From assembly GCA_944350425.1 (NCBI GenBank), contig CALVOX010000006.1, forward strand, positions 1 through 64,000: a stretch of DNA of 64,000 bases, written 5' to 3'. Positions within the stretch are counted from its first letter, which is position 1. The number at the start of each line of letters is the position of its first letter. Under the pieces are notes generated by a model. It was not told where the DNA came from. It did not search any database and saw only the letters and a program-made list of their open reading frames with translations. The translations under genes were made by a program, and so were the position numbers. Origin of the DNA: an uncultured Bacilli bacterium (lineage in GTDB: Bacteria > Bacillota_I > Bacilli_A > RFN20 > CAG-826). Positions 1 through 8,688 of the stretch are shown here, piece after piece.

Positions 1-45
1 TTTAATTGTTTTTAAGTCATACATATAAGTTAAGTCTCCCTTAAT

Positions 46-2847
46 TTAATGTCCAACTTTTTGTCCGCATCCCCAAATTATCGAAATAAAAGAGAAAATT
101 ACAATTAACAAAAACATAATTAGAAAAGGAATGTAAGAAAAATATATTGATATTTCAATTTTAAACATTTCATATAAAACCAAAGAGATAAATAAAGATA
201 TTGTTGTTAAAGAAATAGATGAGATTAAATAAGAAATTAACGAGGTTAAGAAATTGTTAAATAAGAAAAATTTAACAATTTCATAGTTAGAAAATCCTAA
301 TAAAGCAAGTATCGCTATTTCCTTTCTCATCTCTAAAAAAGATATAAAGGAATAAATTGAAAATAAAATTATCGAAGAAATTATTGAAAATAAAGAAAAA
401 ATTGTTAGAAATAACACTATATAAGATAATGTATCATCAATTGTTTCATTAATATCATTTAAAGGGGAATAAAATTCATACTCATCTAAGGCTTTATTTA
501 ATGAAGATATTTCTTCATCACTTAATTTTTGATCTAATAAATAAGTAATACTTTCAACATTTAATCTAAAGGAAGATATATTTAGTAAATCTCGAAATAG
601 AGTTAAAGAAAAATCATTATTATGATAAATTTCAGCTTTAGACGAATCGCTAACTCCGCTAATTCTTAATCTTATCGTTTTAAAAGTAGGAACGATTGTT
701 TTGTCATTGTTTATTTTATAATCCACTATTGATGTTAAGTATAAAATTTTATTTATAACATCTTCTTCGTTATTATTGCTTAAAAGTTTCGCTAAGCCAC
801 TAGAAATTGCTATTTCATTATTACTAGTGGGATATCTTCCAACTGTACTTTTATTTAACTTAGAAGAGAACTTAACACTGTTATTATTTTGCTTTAAATA
901 GTTTCCACTAGCTAAACCCTTACCTGTATCTAATGAATACCAATCTTCCAAAGTAAGATTTTTATTATCATCAATTAAAGAGTTAATTTGATCTATATCT
1001 AAAGAAAAAAATGTAGGATTATAAAACCCTGACATTATCGAAGAATAGTTAACATAGCCTCCGCTCGTATTATAGTAATAATCTCGAAAATTAAGTTTCT
1101 CTTCGATGTTTTTTATTAGTTCCATATCAATGCTCTTCTTTAAAGATTGATAAACATAAACTTTATTCGAAGGAATATTATCTAAATGACTTAAAGAAGC
1201 ATAATTCTGATTATACATTGTTTTATCATTATCAAAAATATAAGTTTTATATTCTAATTCTTTACTAATTTCATTTAGCAAAGAAGACGGTTCATCAATT
1301 GTTTCAAAATAATAAATTTTCTTTAAAGTCCAAGGAAACTCTTCTTCTTTATCTAATACATTTGATGAAGGAAATAGCATAACGTCTTCAAATAAATATT
1401 CGTTAAAAAAGAAATTATTCGAATAAACTATCGGATTTTGACTTACTGTAATCCCTCTTAAATTAAGCAAAACTTGATCTTCATAAGTCCAATAGTTATT
1501 TTTAAGGTTTAATAAAATATAACATTCATTTTCTTCAATATAATTTCCTAACGCTTCAAAAGATTGTCTAATACCTATAAAAGATGTTATTTTTATCATC
1601 ATTTCATTAGAAATGCCAATAACCACATCATTATTACCTATTTTATTCAAATTTTTTGGATAAACATGACTTAGATTATTAAAGGTTTCTACATATTGAT
1701 AATTAGCAAAAACATTAGCAGTGTAATCCTCTACAAGCATTTTATCATTGAAAAAATTATTAAAAACAAATTCTAGAATATCTTCATCCGGGAAAAAATC
1801 TGCAATATTATTTAAATAAGTTGCCCCAATTCTTTTCATTTCACTAATATTATTCTTATAAATAGCAGTAATGTCTTCTTTGCTCGCTCCATAATAAGAC
1901 AAAATTTCAGCGTCATCTTCTTTTCTTTTTAATATCAAAGAATTTTCATTAGATAAACCTTCAAAAGTGTCACTTATCATTTTACTTAACCCGTCTTTTA
2001 AAAAGAATGTTAATCCACTTAAAAGTAGAGAAATAGAAAGGTAAGAAATTAAAAAAGATGTTCTGAATTTTTTCGATTTAAAAGTATTCTTAAAATAATT
2101 TATTTTAAAGTAAGCTTTAATCTTATTATTATTTTTCTTTTCTTTTTCTAGCTTAAAAATGTTTGCTTTTGCTTGGTTATTATTTAGTTCTTCATTGATT
2201 ATAGTATCTTGTTCAAGCCTAAGTATAAAATCACTATATTTATAAGCTAAATCAATATTATGAGTTACTACAATAACAAGATAATCTTTTGATAAATTTC
2301 TTAAGATTTCAAAAATATTATTACTATTTTCTTCATCTAAAGCTCCACTTGGTTCATCGGCAAATATAATTTTTGGACTAGTTATTAAACTTCTTGCAAT
2401 TGCAACTCTTTGTTTTTCTCCGCCACTCAAATTTTTAACTAATTTATCTTTTAATTCAATAATCTGAAGTTTAGATAATAAAGAGTCTATTTTTCTTTCA
2501 TTTTTCTTTGATATTTTAAGTAACGATGATTCATTTAAAAGTAAAGCTAAGTTATTTTTGACACTTTGATCTTCAAATAAATTAAAAGATTGATAAATAA
2601 AAGAAACATTATTTAATCGAAAGTTTCTTTTTTTCTTTTCGTTTAATTTCGAAATCTTTTTCCCATGAAATACCACTTCACCTTCACTAGGGCTATCAAT
2701 AGTTGAAATTATATTTAACAATGTAGTTTTCCCTCTACCACTTGGAGCAATAATCGAATATAAGCCATTATCTTTAAAATCATAATTTAAATTTCTAAAG
2801 ATAAATTCATTATTAAACTTTTTACCTAAATTTCTTATTTTTAGCAC
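46..2847 (-). CDS. ABC transporter, fused ATPase and FtsX/MacB-type permease (933 aa)
   Basis: This is probably an exporter or lipoprotein/peptide transporter acting at the membrane; the substrate is unknown. The N-terminal 225 or so residues are an ABC ATPase with Walker A APSGRGKT (34-41), signature LSGGEKQR near 140 and Walker B/D-loop FADEPSGALDEE near 165. One membrane helix follows near 264-284, then about 500 residues of predicted extracytoplasmic domain, then three helices at the C-terminus. That is the MacB/FtsX plan with the ATPase fused to one permease. It starts at GTG (2845-2847), 6-7 nt after a clean AGGAGG, and lies 2 nt after the stop of the next, similarly built gene. The pair is therefore co-transcribed and likely forms a heterodimer. 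The family is clear; the role is inferred. Confidence 0.88.
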   Translation of the reverse strand: MLKIRNLGKKFNNEFIFRNLNYDFKDNGLYSIIAPSGRGKTTLLNIISTIDSPSEGEVVFHGKKISKLNEKKKRNFRLNNVSFIYQSFNLFEDQSVKNNLALLLNESSLLKISKKNERKIDSLLSKLQIIELKDKLVKNLSGGEKQRVAIARSLITSPKIIFADEPSGALDEENSNNIFEILRNLSKDYLVIVVTHNIDLAYKYSDFILRLEQDTIINEELNNNQAKANIFKLEKEKKNNNKIKAYFKINYFKNTFKSKKFRTSFLISYLSISLLLSGLTFFLKDGLSKMISDTFEGLSNENSLILKRKEDDAEILSYYGASKEDITAIYKNNISEMKRIGATYLNNIADFFPDEDILEFVFNNFFNDKMLVEDYTANVFANYQYVETFNNLSHVYPKNLNKIGNNDVVIGISNEMMIKITSFIGIRQSFEALGNYIEENECYILLNLKNNYWTYEDQVLLNLRGITVSQNPIVYSNNFFFNEYLFEDVMLFPSSNVLDKEEEFPWTLKKIYYFETIDEPSSLLNEISKELEYKTYIFDNDKTMYNQNYASLSHLDNIPSNKVYVYQSLKKSIDMELIKNIEEKLNFRDYYYNTSGGYVNYSSIMSGFYNPTFFSLDIDQINSLIDDNKNLTLEDWYSLDTGKGLASGNYLKQNNNSVKFSSKLNKSTVGRYPTSNNEIAISSGLAKLLSNNNEEDVINKILYLTSIVDYKINNDKTIVPTFKTIRLRISGVSDSSKAEIYHNNDFSLTLFRDLLNISSFRLNVESITYLLDQKLSDEEISSLNKALDEYEFYSPLNDINETIDDTLSYIVLFLTIFSLFSIISSIILFSIYSFISFLEMRKEIAILALLGFSNYEIVKFFLFNNFLTSLISYLISSISLTTISLFISLVLYEMFKIEISIYFSYIPFLIMFLLIVIFSFISIIWGCGQKVGH

Positions 2848-2849
2848 AA

Positions 2850-4883
2850 TTATTCCTCCTTTAATTCGTTAGCTAACTTAATACTTTTTTTAGAGATTCT
2901 TAATGGAATTAAAGTCGTACAAATAATTAAAACCATTCCAATTAAGAAAATAATAAGGTTATTAAATATATCGATAGTTATCGTTAAATTTATGAGCAAA
3001 GATGATGAAATAATATTATTTATAAAACCAGTTACTGTACTTAAAATTAATAAAGAAAATATAAAACCAAAAAGCATATTAAGGATATTTTCTAAGATAT
3101 ATATAAAATCTATCGATTTATCATTGCTACCAAGTAAAAGCAAAATCGCTCTTTCTTTTTTACTGACTAGGTAAGAATAAATAGTAAGAAATACGATTAT
3201 AAAAATTGAAGAGAAAACGATTAATATAATGAAAACATCAATTCCAATAAATAAAACATTTGTTAAATCGATAAATGATGTTGACATGGTATAAGCTTCA
3301 TTTGTAATGCTTAAACTGAAATCTTCATATTTTTTAATATCTAAAATATCTATAAAATTATGAAAATAAACTTTATCAATAACAATTAATGAAGAATAAG
3401 AATTAATTTGATCATTAGATTCGCTTCTTTCAAGTAAATCATAATAAGAAATTCGTGCTCCTTCTAATTCCGTAAAATTAGGAGCAAGAGTTAAATTCAA
3501 TATTTGAAATAAATAATTGTAAGAATAGTAAACTCTTGGTGTTTGTAAATAATAAAACTCATCTTTAACTTCTCTTACTTTAAAAGTTAAATCTAATTTT
3601 AAATTCTCCTCTATTTCCCCTTCATAATAATTTGAAAATGCTTCGTATTTATTATTTGAGGTCATTTTTAATTCTTTTCCAATAATATCAGTAAAATTAG
3701 AATGAAAATACTCCTCAACAAACTTACGATTTACTATTACTTCATTGCTTTCGAGATTAAAAAGAGGCGAAAAAACAATATTCTTATACTCATTATCGTT
3801 AAAGTTGACTATGTTATTTGATAAAAAATAATTTAAATTATCGTATATTTCATAATTAATTTCATTCTCTTTCATAAAATCAATTAAGGCATAATCTTGC
3901 GGCTTTTCTTTTTTTGATATCGAAAGCAAAGAACCATTAATCGAACTATTTTTAATTTCACTAACACTAAAAATATTATATCCTTCAAATTGATATATAA
4001 GATTTTTGTTAAAATCATTTAAACTTGTTTTAACCGAAAAGGTAGTAAACATAAAAGTAAAAGCAAAGGCTAATGCCAAAGTTGAAAGAATATTTCTTGT
4101 TATGTTTTTAAAAATATTTCTTTTAAATATCTTACTTAGAAACACGAATTTATTATTTGTTTTCTTAGTATTTAGTTTATTTTTATTATCTTTTTTATAT
4201 TCTTCTATGGAACTATAGACATTATCTAAAGTAAATGTTTTATCATCATTTAAGGTTATTTTTCCATCAGCATATTTATTAACAATAGATTGATCATGAC
4301 TGACAATTAATACTAATTTATCTTTAGATATTAATTTGAGTTCGTCCATAATTATCGATGAATTTTCTTCATCAATAGCTCCAGTTGGCTCATCGGCAAA
4401 AATAATTGGAGGATTATTAATTAATGCTCTAACTAAGGCGACTCTTTGTTTTTCTCCCCCACTTAATAAATCAACTTTTTTATTTATTAATTTTTCTAAT
4501 TTAAATTTATTTAGATAATATTCAAGTTTTTCTTCGTTTTTACACCCTTTTATAGATTTTACTAAATCGATATTTTCCTTTACTGTTATAGACGAAATTA
4601 AATTATAATGTTGAAACATTATCCCAATATCTTCTTTAAAAATATTTTCTTTTTCTTCTAAACTTCTTCTACTTATTCTTTTTTTATTTATATTAATATA
4701 ACCAGAATCTAAATCTTCAAGTCCTTCTAAAAGATTAAGTAAGGTTGATTTACCACTTCCGCTTTTCCCTAAAATAAAAAACATTCCATTATCTGAAAGA
4801 ACAAAAGAAATATTCTTTAAAACATCAAGTTTTCTTTTTTCATCAATCTTAAAACTTTTAGATACATTAAAAACTTCTATCAC
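2850..4883 (-). CDS. ABC transporter, fused ATPase and FtsX/MacB-type permease (partner)
   Basis: This is the second fused ATPase/permease and the first gene of the two-gene operon. The ATPase part has Walker A LGKSGSGKST, signature LSGGEKQRVA and Walker B FADEPTGAIDEE. One helix near residue 265 is followed by an extracytoplasmic domain of about 250 residues and three C-terminal helices. I chose the GTG at 4881-4883 because GAGGGAAT lies just upstream; an in-frame TTG at 4902-4904 gives seven more residues but has no ribosome site. The extracytoplasmic domain is about half the size of its partner's, so the two are not simple duplicates. The substrate cannot be read from the sequence. Confidence 0.87.
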   Translation of the reverse strand: MIEVFNVSKSFKIDEKRKLDVLKNISFVLSDNGMFFILGKSGSGKSTLLNLLEGLEDLDSGYININKKRISRRSLEEKENIFKEDIGIMFQHYNLISSITVKENIDLVKSIKGCKNEEKLEYYLNKFKLEKLINKKVDLLSGGEKQRVALVRALINNPPIIFADEPTGAIDEENSSIIMDELKLISKDKLVLIVSHDQSIVNKYADGKITLNDDKTFTLDNVYSSIEEYKKDNKNKLNTKKTNNKFVFLSKIFKRNIFKNITRNILSTLALAFAFTFMFTTFSVKTSLNDFNKNLIYQFEGYNIFSVSEIKNSSINGSLLSISKKEKPQDYALIDFMKENEINYEIYDNLNYFLSNNIVNFNDNEYKNIVFSPLFNLESNEVIVNRKFVEEYFHSNFTDIIGKELKMTSNNKYEAFSNYYEGEIEENLKLDLTFKVREVKDEFYYLQTPRVYYSYNYLFQILNLTLAPNFTELEGARISYYDLLERSESNDQINSYSSLIVIDKVYFHNFIDILDIKKYEDFSLSITNEAYTMSTSFIDLTNVLFIGIDVFIILIVFSSIFIIVFLTIYSYLVSKKERAILLLLGSNDKSIDFIYILENILNMLFGFIFSLLILSTVTGFINNIISSSLLINLTITIDIFNNLIIFLIGMVLIICTTLIPLRISKKSIKLANELKEE

Positions 4884-4969
4884 AAAAATTCCCTCTATAT
4901 ACAAGAATGTTTTGATCTAGAAAATTTATCCCCCTAAATTTAATTTTTTTTAATAATATTTTTGTTAAT

Positions 4970-4998
4970 AAAAAAATCTAGGCTTAATTTTGCCTAGA
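4970..4998 (-). terminator. Rho-independent terminator
   Basis: Arms TCTAGGC (4977-4983) and GCCTAGA (4992-4998) form a hairpin. On the minus strand it is followed by seven T residues (4976-4970). It lies just after the 47-codon gene at 5016-5159 and separates it from the ABC operon. Confidence 0.85.
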
Positions 4999-5015
4999 CT
5001 TCTTTAATGAGATAT

Positions 5016-5159
5016 TTATTCGATATTAATCGGATAAATATCGTTGAAACGAACATAATCTTCTACAAATTGTTCAAACCCATTTTCATTTCTGTATGGC
5101 TTCGTGTTTTGATGAGAATGATGTCCGCCTCTCATAATATTAATGAGTTTCTTAATCAT
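5016..5159 (-). CDS. Small protein, 47 aa, unknown
   Basis: ATG at 5157-5159 is preceded by AAGGAG with 7 nt spacing, and the frame ends in TAA at 5016-5018. The product is basic and His/Asn-rich at its start (MIKKLINIMRGGHHSHQNTK) and acidic near its end (FVEDYVRFNDIYP). There is no signal peptide or membrane helix. It has its own near-consensus promoter (5242-5269), an untranslated leader of about 75 nt and a good terminator 18 nt after the stop, so it is a monocistronic transcription unit. I do not recognise the family. A regulatory RNA with a short ORF is an alternative. Confidence 0.62.
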   Translation of the reverse strand: MIKKLINIMRGGHHSHQNTKPYRNENGFEQFVEDYVRFNDIYPINIE

Positions 5160-5241
5160 TCTGTTTCTCCTTTTCGTTTAACTTACAAAACATCGGTATG
5201 CTTTGGGTCAGTAACATTACCAGATTTTCGCAAGGTTCTTA

Positions 5242-5269
5242 ATTATATATCAATACCAAATAATGTCAA
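5242..5269 (-). promoter_or_regulatory. Near-consensus sigma-A promoter for the 47-aa gene
   Basis: On the minus strand, -35 TTGACA (5264-5269) and -10 TATAAT (5242-5247) are separated by 16 nt. Both hexamers match consensus exactly, which points to strong transcription of the small gene. Confidence 0.75.
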
Positions 5270-5287
5270 ATTTTATCGCGAATTTAT

Positions 5288-5303
5288 CTTTACACGTGTA
5301 AAG
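5288..5303. promoter_or_regulatory. Perfect 16-bp palindrome, possible operator
   Basis: CTTTACACGTGTAAAG is a perfect palindrome. It lies between the divergent 47-aa gene and the zinc-ribbon gene, 19 bp upstream of the -35 box of the former. The CACGTG core recurs in other intergenic regions of this window. No regulator can be assigned. Confidence 0.4.
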
Positions 5304-5399
5304 CACTTACTTTGATAATACAGAACAAATATCGGATTTTTATTTATTAAGAAATTATTTTAAGTATAATTAAAGTAATAAAAATTTAGGAGATTATTT

Positions 5400-5840
5400 A
5401 TGTTTTGTGGACATTGCGGTAAAGAATTAAAAGAAAATGATAAGTTTTGTCCTAACTGCGGGCATCAAAATCCTTTATATAAGGAAGAACTTGTAATTGG
5501 TGAAGAAAAGAAAGAAGAAACTAACGAAGTTAGTGTCAAAGAGGCTACTCTTACTACTACGGTAGAAGATAAGAAGATTGATAAAAACGAAGATAAAGAT
5601 TCTTTTGCACCACTTGTCTTAGGTATTTTATCTATTTATTTTTCAGAAATTCCTTTCCTTGGATTAATTTTAGCAATAATTGGTTTAGCAATCGACAAAA
5701 CAAAGAAATATAAAGTTCTCAATATTGTTGGTGGAGTTTTATCAATTATCATGATGGTTATTTTGATAATTGCTTTAATATTAGCATTTGTTTTCATTGA
5801 TGAACTAATAACTTATCTTCAAAATAACGGGAGAATTTAA
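5400..5840 (+). CDS. Zinc-ribbon membrane protein, 146 aa
   Basis: The N-terminus is a zinc ribbon, CGHCGKEL...FCPNCG, with two CxxC pairs at residues 3-6 and about 17-20. A charged linker of some 45 residues follows, then two hydrophobic segments near 75-95 and 105-130. The protein is probably cytoplasmic at its N-terminus and membrane-anchored. Proteins of this plan are common in low-GC Gram-positives without a defined function. ATG at 5400 follows AGGAG. A long hairpin follows the stop. The ribbon resembles those of 42816-43277 and 43483-43941, so it belongs to a small paralogous family here. Confidence 0.82.
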   Translation: MFCGHCGKELKENDKFCPNCGHQNPLYKEELVIGEEKKEETNEVSVKEATLTTTVEDKKIDKNEDKDSFAPLVLGILSIYFSEIPFLGLILAIIGLAIDKTKKYKVLNIVGGVLSIIMMVILIIALILAFVFIDELITYLQNNGRI

Positions 5841-5844
5841 AAGT

Positions 5845-5872
5845 AAATGCCATCCAAATTTGGATGGCATTT
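5845..5872. terminator. Bidirectional terminator between convergent genes
   Basis: A perfect 28-bp palindrome (AAATGCCATCCAAA and its complement) lies between the zinc-ribbon gene and pepC. The A/T ends of the stem supply T residues in both directions. Confidence 0.85.
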
Positions 5873-5884
5873 TAAGTTAGATAA

Positions 5885-7240
5885 TTAATCAGCTAAAGTT
5901 CCCATTGGATCCCATGGATCTAGTTCAATAGGTTTTTCATTATAAGCAGCAAGTTCTATTTCATTAAGATATTTTTTCTTAATAACCGCTTGATAGACAA
6001 AGGAATCAAACCAAGAAGATGACATGATGTAGTAACCTTTATTCCCAGGTTCGCTTCCCCAAGAATTTTCTACTTTCCAACGATTAATTTCTTGACCTTC
6101 TTTTTGATTATATCCAGTTAAACACATTGCATGATTCATAACTGAAGCATGGAAATCTAACATGTCAGCTTTATTAAATTTAAGGTCAATATTGAAAGCA
6201 CTTCTATAATCATAAGATAAATCATCCCAAATACCACTTGTACGATCAGCACGGTAGAAAGAAACATCGCTTCCAAACCAAACAATTGAATTATCATCAA
6301 TTTGAGCTTTGATAAGTTCTTTCATTCTATCCATTGTCACATTAAGATGTTTAATAGGTTCACCTTCAACAACATTATTTAAATAAGAGATAGTAAATAC
6401 TTTATTAAATGGTTTATCTTTTGTTGGAGAATTGATTAAAGAAACATATTCATCAATTTCATTTCCGATATATTTATCGAAGAATGATTTTGGTGTTAAA
6501 TCTTTTTCGATATGATATTTATCGTCTTTATCATAATATTCAAAATCAAATTTACTTGGAACAACACCAAAACAATTAACTAAAAGATTATAAATATTAG
6601 ACATATATTTTTCTTTTAGTAAAAGAATTTCTTTGTCTTTTCCATCTTTATGTAATTTTGATGCTTCCGCAGCAAAATTACGGATATAAGAATTAACAAT
6701 GAAATTAGATTCGCTTGTATTTGATGATTGGAAAGTTTCGTTAAGTGCGTTCTTAGGAACTAAACCATACTTTTTAACAAGGTTTCTAAACATATCCCAT
6801 TGTCCACCGTCGCTTACTCCATTACATAAAAGATGCATCAAAACTCTTTCATTTGGTTTTTCATCGATTAAATCAATGATACATGTTAAAAGATAATTTG
6901 ATTTTTCAAGTTTATCATATAAAGCAATATAATTTTGTGAAAGTTCAAAATCTTTTAAATTTAACTTTGAAGCAATAATTTCTCTTAAAACATTAAGCCC
7001 AGCAAAAATCCAGCATCTACCACTAGCTTTCTGATTACAAACAGGGAGAGTTTTAACTTCCTTAGAGAAAATATAAGGAACATCGATATTATTTTTATCA
7101 TCAAAAACAATAGTATTAATGTTATGTTTGCTTAAAGCATGACGAACAATAACATTTTTTGTATCTTTTTGATAATTTTTCTTTAAAGATTTATATAATC
7201 CTTCAGATAAACTTTGTTCTTTACAATCTACATTTTTCAT
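5885..7240 (-). CDS. pepC: Aminopeptidase C (bleomycin hydrolase family, C1B)
   Basis: A cytoplasmic cysteine aminopeptidase that trims N-terminal residues from peptides, typical of Gram-positive peptide catabolism. The catalytic Cys76 lies in KASGRCWIF, His370 in MNHAMCLTGY and Asn392 in VENSWG. The length of 451 aa matches the family (about 440-450). The ATG at 7238-7240 is preceded by AAGGAG. It is the last gene of the minus-strand run from pcrA, 20 nt after gatB, with no terminator visible between them. It ends at the bidirectional hairpin. Confidence 0.96.
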   Translation of the reverse strand: MKNVDCKEQSLSEGLYKSLKKNYQKDTKNVIVRHALSKHNINTIVFDDKNNIDVPYIFSKEVKTLPVCNQKASGRCWIFAGLNVLREIIASKLNLKDFELSQNYIALYDKLEKSNYLLTCIIDLIDEKPNERVLMHLLCNGVSDGGQWDMFRNLVKKYGLVPKNALNETFQSSNTSESNFIVNSYIRNFAAEASKLHKDGKDKEILLLKEKYMSNIYNLLVNCFGVVPSKFDFEYYDKDDKYHIEKDLTPKSFFDKYIGNEIDEYVSLINSPTKDKPFNKVFTISYLNNVVEGEPIKHLNVTMDRMKELIKAQIDDNSIVWFGSDVSFYRADRTSGIWDDLSYDYRSAFNIDLKFNKADMLDFHASVMNHAMCLTGYNQKEGQEINRWKVENSWGSEPGNKGYYIMSSSWFDSFVYQAVIKKKYLNEIELAAYNEKPIELDPWDPMGTLAD

Positions 7241-7260
7241 AATAACTCCTTTTTATGAAA

Positions 7261-8685
7261 CTATTTTAAAAGTTCTTCTTTAATGATTTCATTTGCTAAA
7301 TTAGGTTCAACTTTACCTCTATTTTTCTTCATCAATAATCCCATAACAAAACCTAAAGCTCTTGTTTTACCATTTTTATAATCAGTAGGTAAAGTAGGAT
7401 TTTGAGAAATAATTTCTAATACATCAGCTCTAATCTTATCTTTATCAGTAATTAAAGTTGCACCCATTTCATTTTTTAAAGTAAGAGGGTCTTTATTAGT
7501 TTCAATCATTTTTTGGAAAATATCTTTTCCTTGTTTTGAGTTGATTTCTTTATTGTTTAATATTTCAACAAGTGTAGAAATATTATTAGGTTTAACATTA
7601 AATTCACCAATAGAAATGTTATTTTTATTTAAATAACCTAAAACTTCAGAAATAACAAAGTTTGCTAAAGGTTGATATAATTTTGTATTTTTAGCGGCTT
7701 CATCATAATAATCTGCTAATTCTTTGGAAGAAAGTAAGATTTTAGCATCAACATCGTTTAATTTATAGTCATTCAAGAATCTTTCTAATTTTTGATCATA
7801 TAACTCATTTGATGTTTCAATAGCATGTCTTATAAATTCTTGAGAAAGATGAACAGGTGGAATATTCCCTTCGCTAAAATATTTATAATCAACTGCATCA
7901 GTTTTAACTCTCATTAAGACTGTTTCTTTTTTAGCTTCATCAAATCTTCTTGTTTCTTGAGCAATTTCTTGTCCTTTAATTAATAAAGACGATTGTCTTA
8001 AAATTTCATAATCAATTGCAGCTTCAATATTAGCAGTTGAGTTAAGGTTTTTAATTTCAACTTTAGTACCAAATTTATCGCTTCCAAAAGGTCTAATTGA
8101 GACGTTAACATCACATCTTAATGAACCATTTTCCATCTTACCATCAGAAACATCTAAATAGGTAACAATCTCTTTAATTTTTTCGACATATTTTCTTGCT
8201 TCTTCTCCAGTTCTAATTTCTGGAAGAGAAACAATTTCAACAAGAGGAATTCCAACTCTATTATAATCGAGTAAAGTATAATCAGAATAATGGTGTTGCA
8301 TGGCAGTATCTTCTTCCATATGAAGTCTTTCGATACCGATTTTCTTTTTTTGATCATTAACTTCGATTTCTAAATAACCGTTTTTTCCAATAGGTCTATC
8401 TTGCTGAGTAATTTGATAGCCTTTTGGTAAATCAGCATAGAAGTAATTTTTTCTATCAAAATATAAGGTATCATCAATGCTCATATGCAAAGCATGAGAA
8501 ACTCTAATTGCATTAATAACGCCTTGTTTATTTAATCTTGGGAGAGAACCAGGATAAGCTAAATCTAAATAAGTAATATTTGTATTTGGTTCAGCCTTAA
8601 ATCTTATAGGAGCGCTAGAAAACATCTTAGTTTTTGTTTTCATCTCAACGTGGATTTCTAAACCAATAATTGCTTCGAAATTCAT
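7261..8685 (-). CDS. gatB: Aspartyl/glutamyl-tRNA amidotransferase subunit B
   Basis: GatB activates Glu-tRNA(Gln) or Asp-tRNA(Asn) with ATP and transfers ammonia from GatA to it. The 474-aa product has the GatB N-domain opening (EAIIGLEIHVEMKTKTKMFS), the DLAYPGSLPRLN region, the LRCDVNVSIRP motif and the C-terminal YqeY-like tail (NPTLPTDYKNGKTRALGFVMG). It lies 3 nt after gatA. Because asnS is also in this window, the complex probably serves Gln-tRNA formation in this organism. The stop is TAG. Confidence 0.97.
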   Translation of the reverse strand: MNFEAIIGLEIHVEMKTKTKMFSSAPIRFKAEPNTNITYLDLAYPGSLPRLNKQGVINAIRVSHALHMSIDDTLYFDRKNYFYADLPKGYQITQQDRPIGKNGYLEIEVNDQKKKIGIERLHMEEDTAMQHHYSDYTLLDYNRVGIPLVEIVSLPEIRTGEEARKYVEKIKEIVTYLDVSDGKMENGSLRCDVNVSIRPFGSDKFGTKVEIKNLNSTANIEAAIDYEILRQSSLLIKGQEIAQETRRFDEAKKETVLMRVKTDAVDYKYFSEGNIPPVHLSQEFIRHAIETSNELYDQKLERFLNDYKLNDVDAKILLSSKELADYYDEAAKNTKLYQPLANFVISEVLGYLNKNNISIGEFNVKPNNISTLVEILNNKEINSKQGKDIFQKMIETNKDPLTLKNEMGATLITDKDKIRADVLEIISQNPTLPTDYKNGKTRALGFVMGLLMKKNRGKVEPNLANEIIKEELLK

Positions 8686-8688
8686 AAA

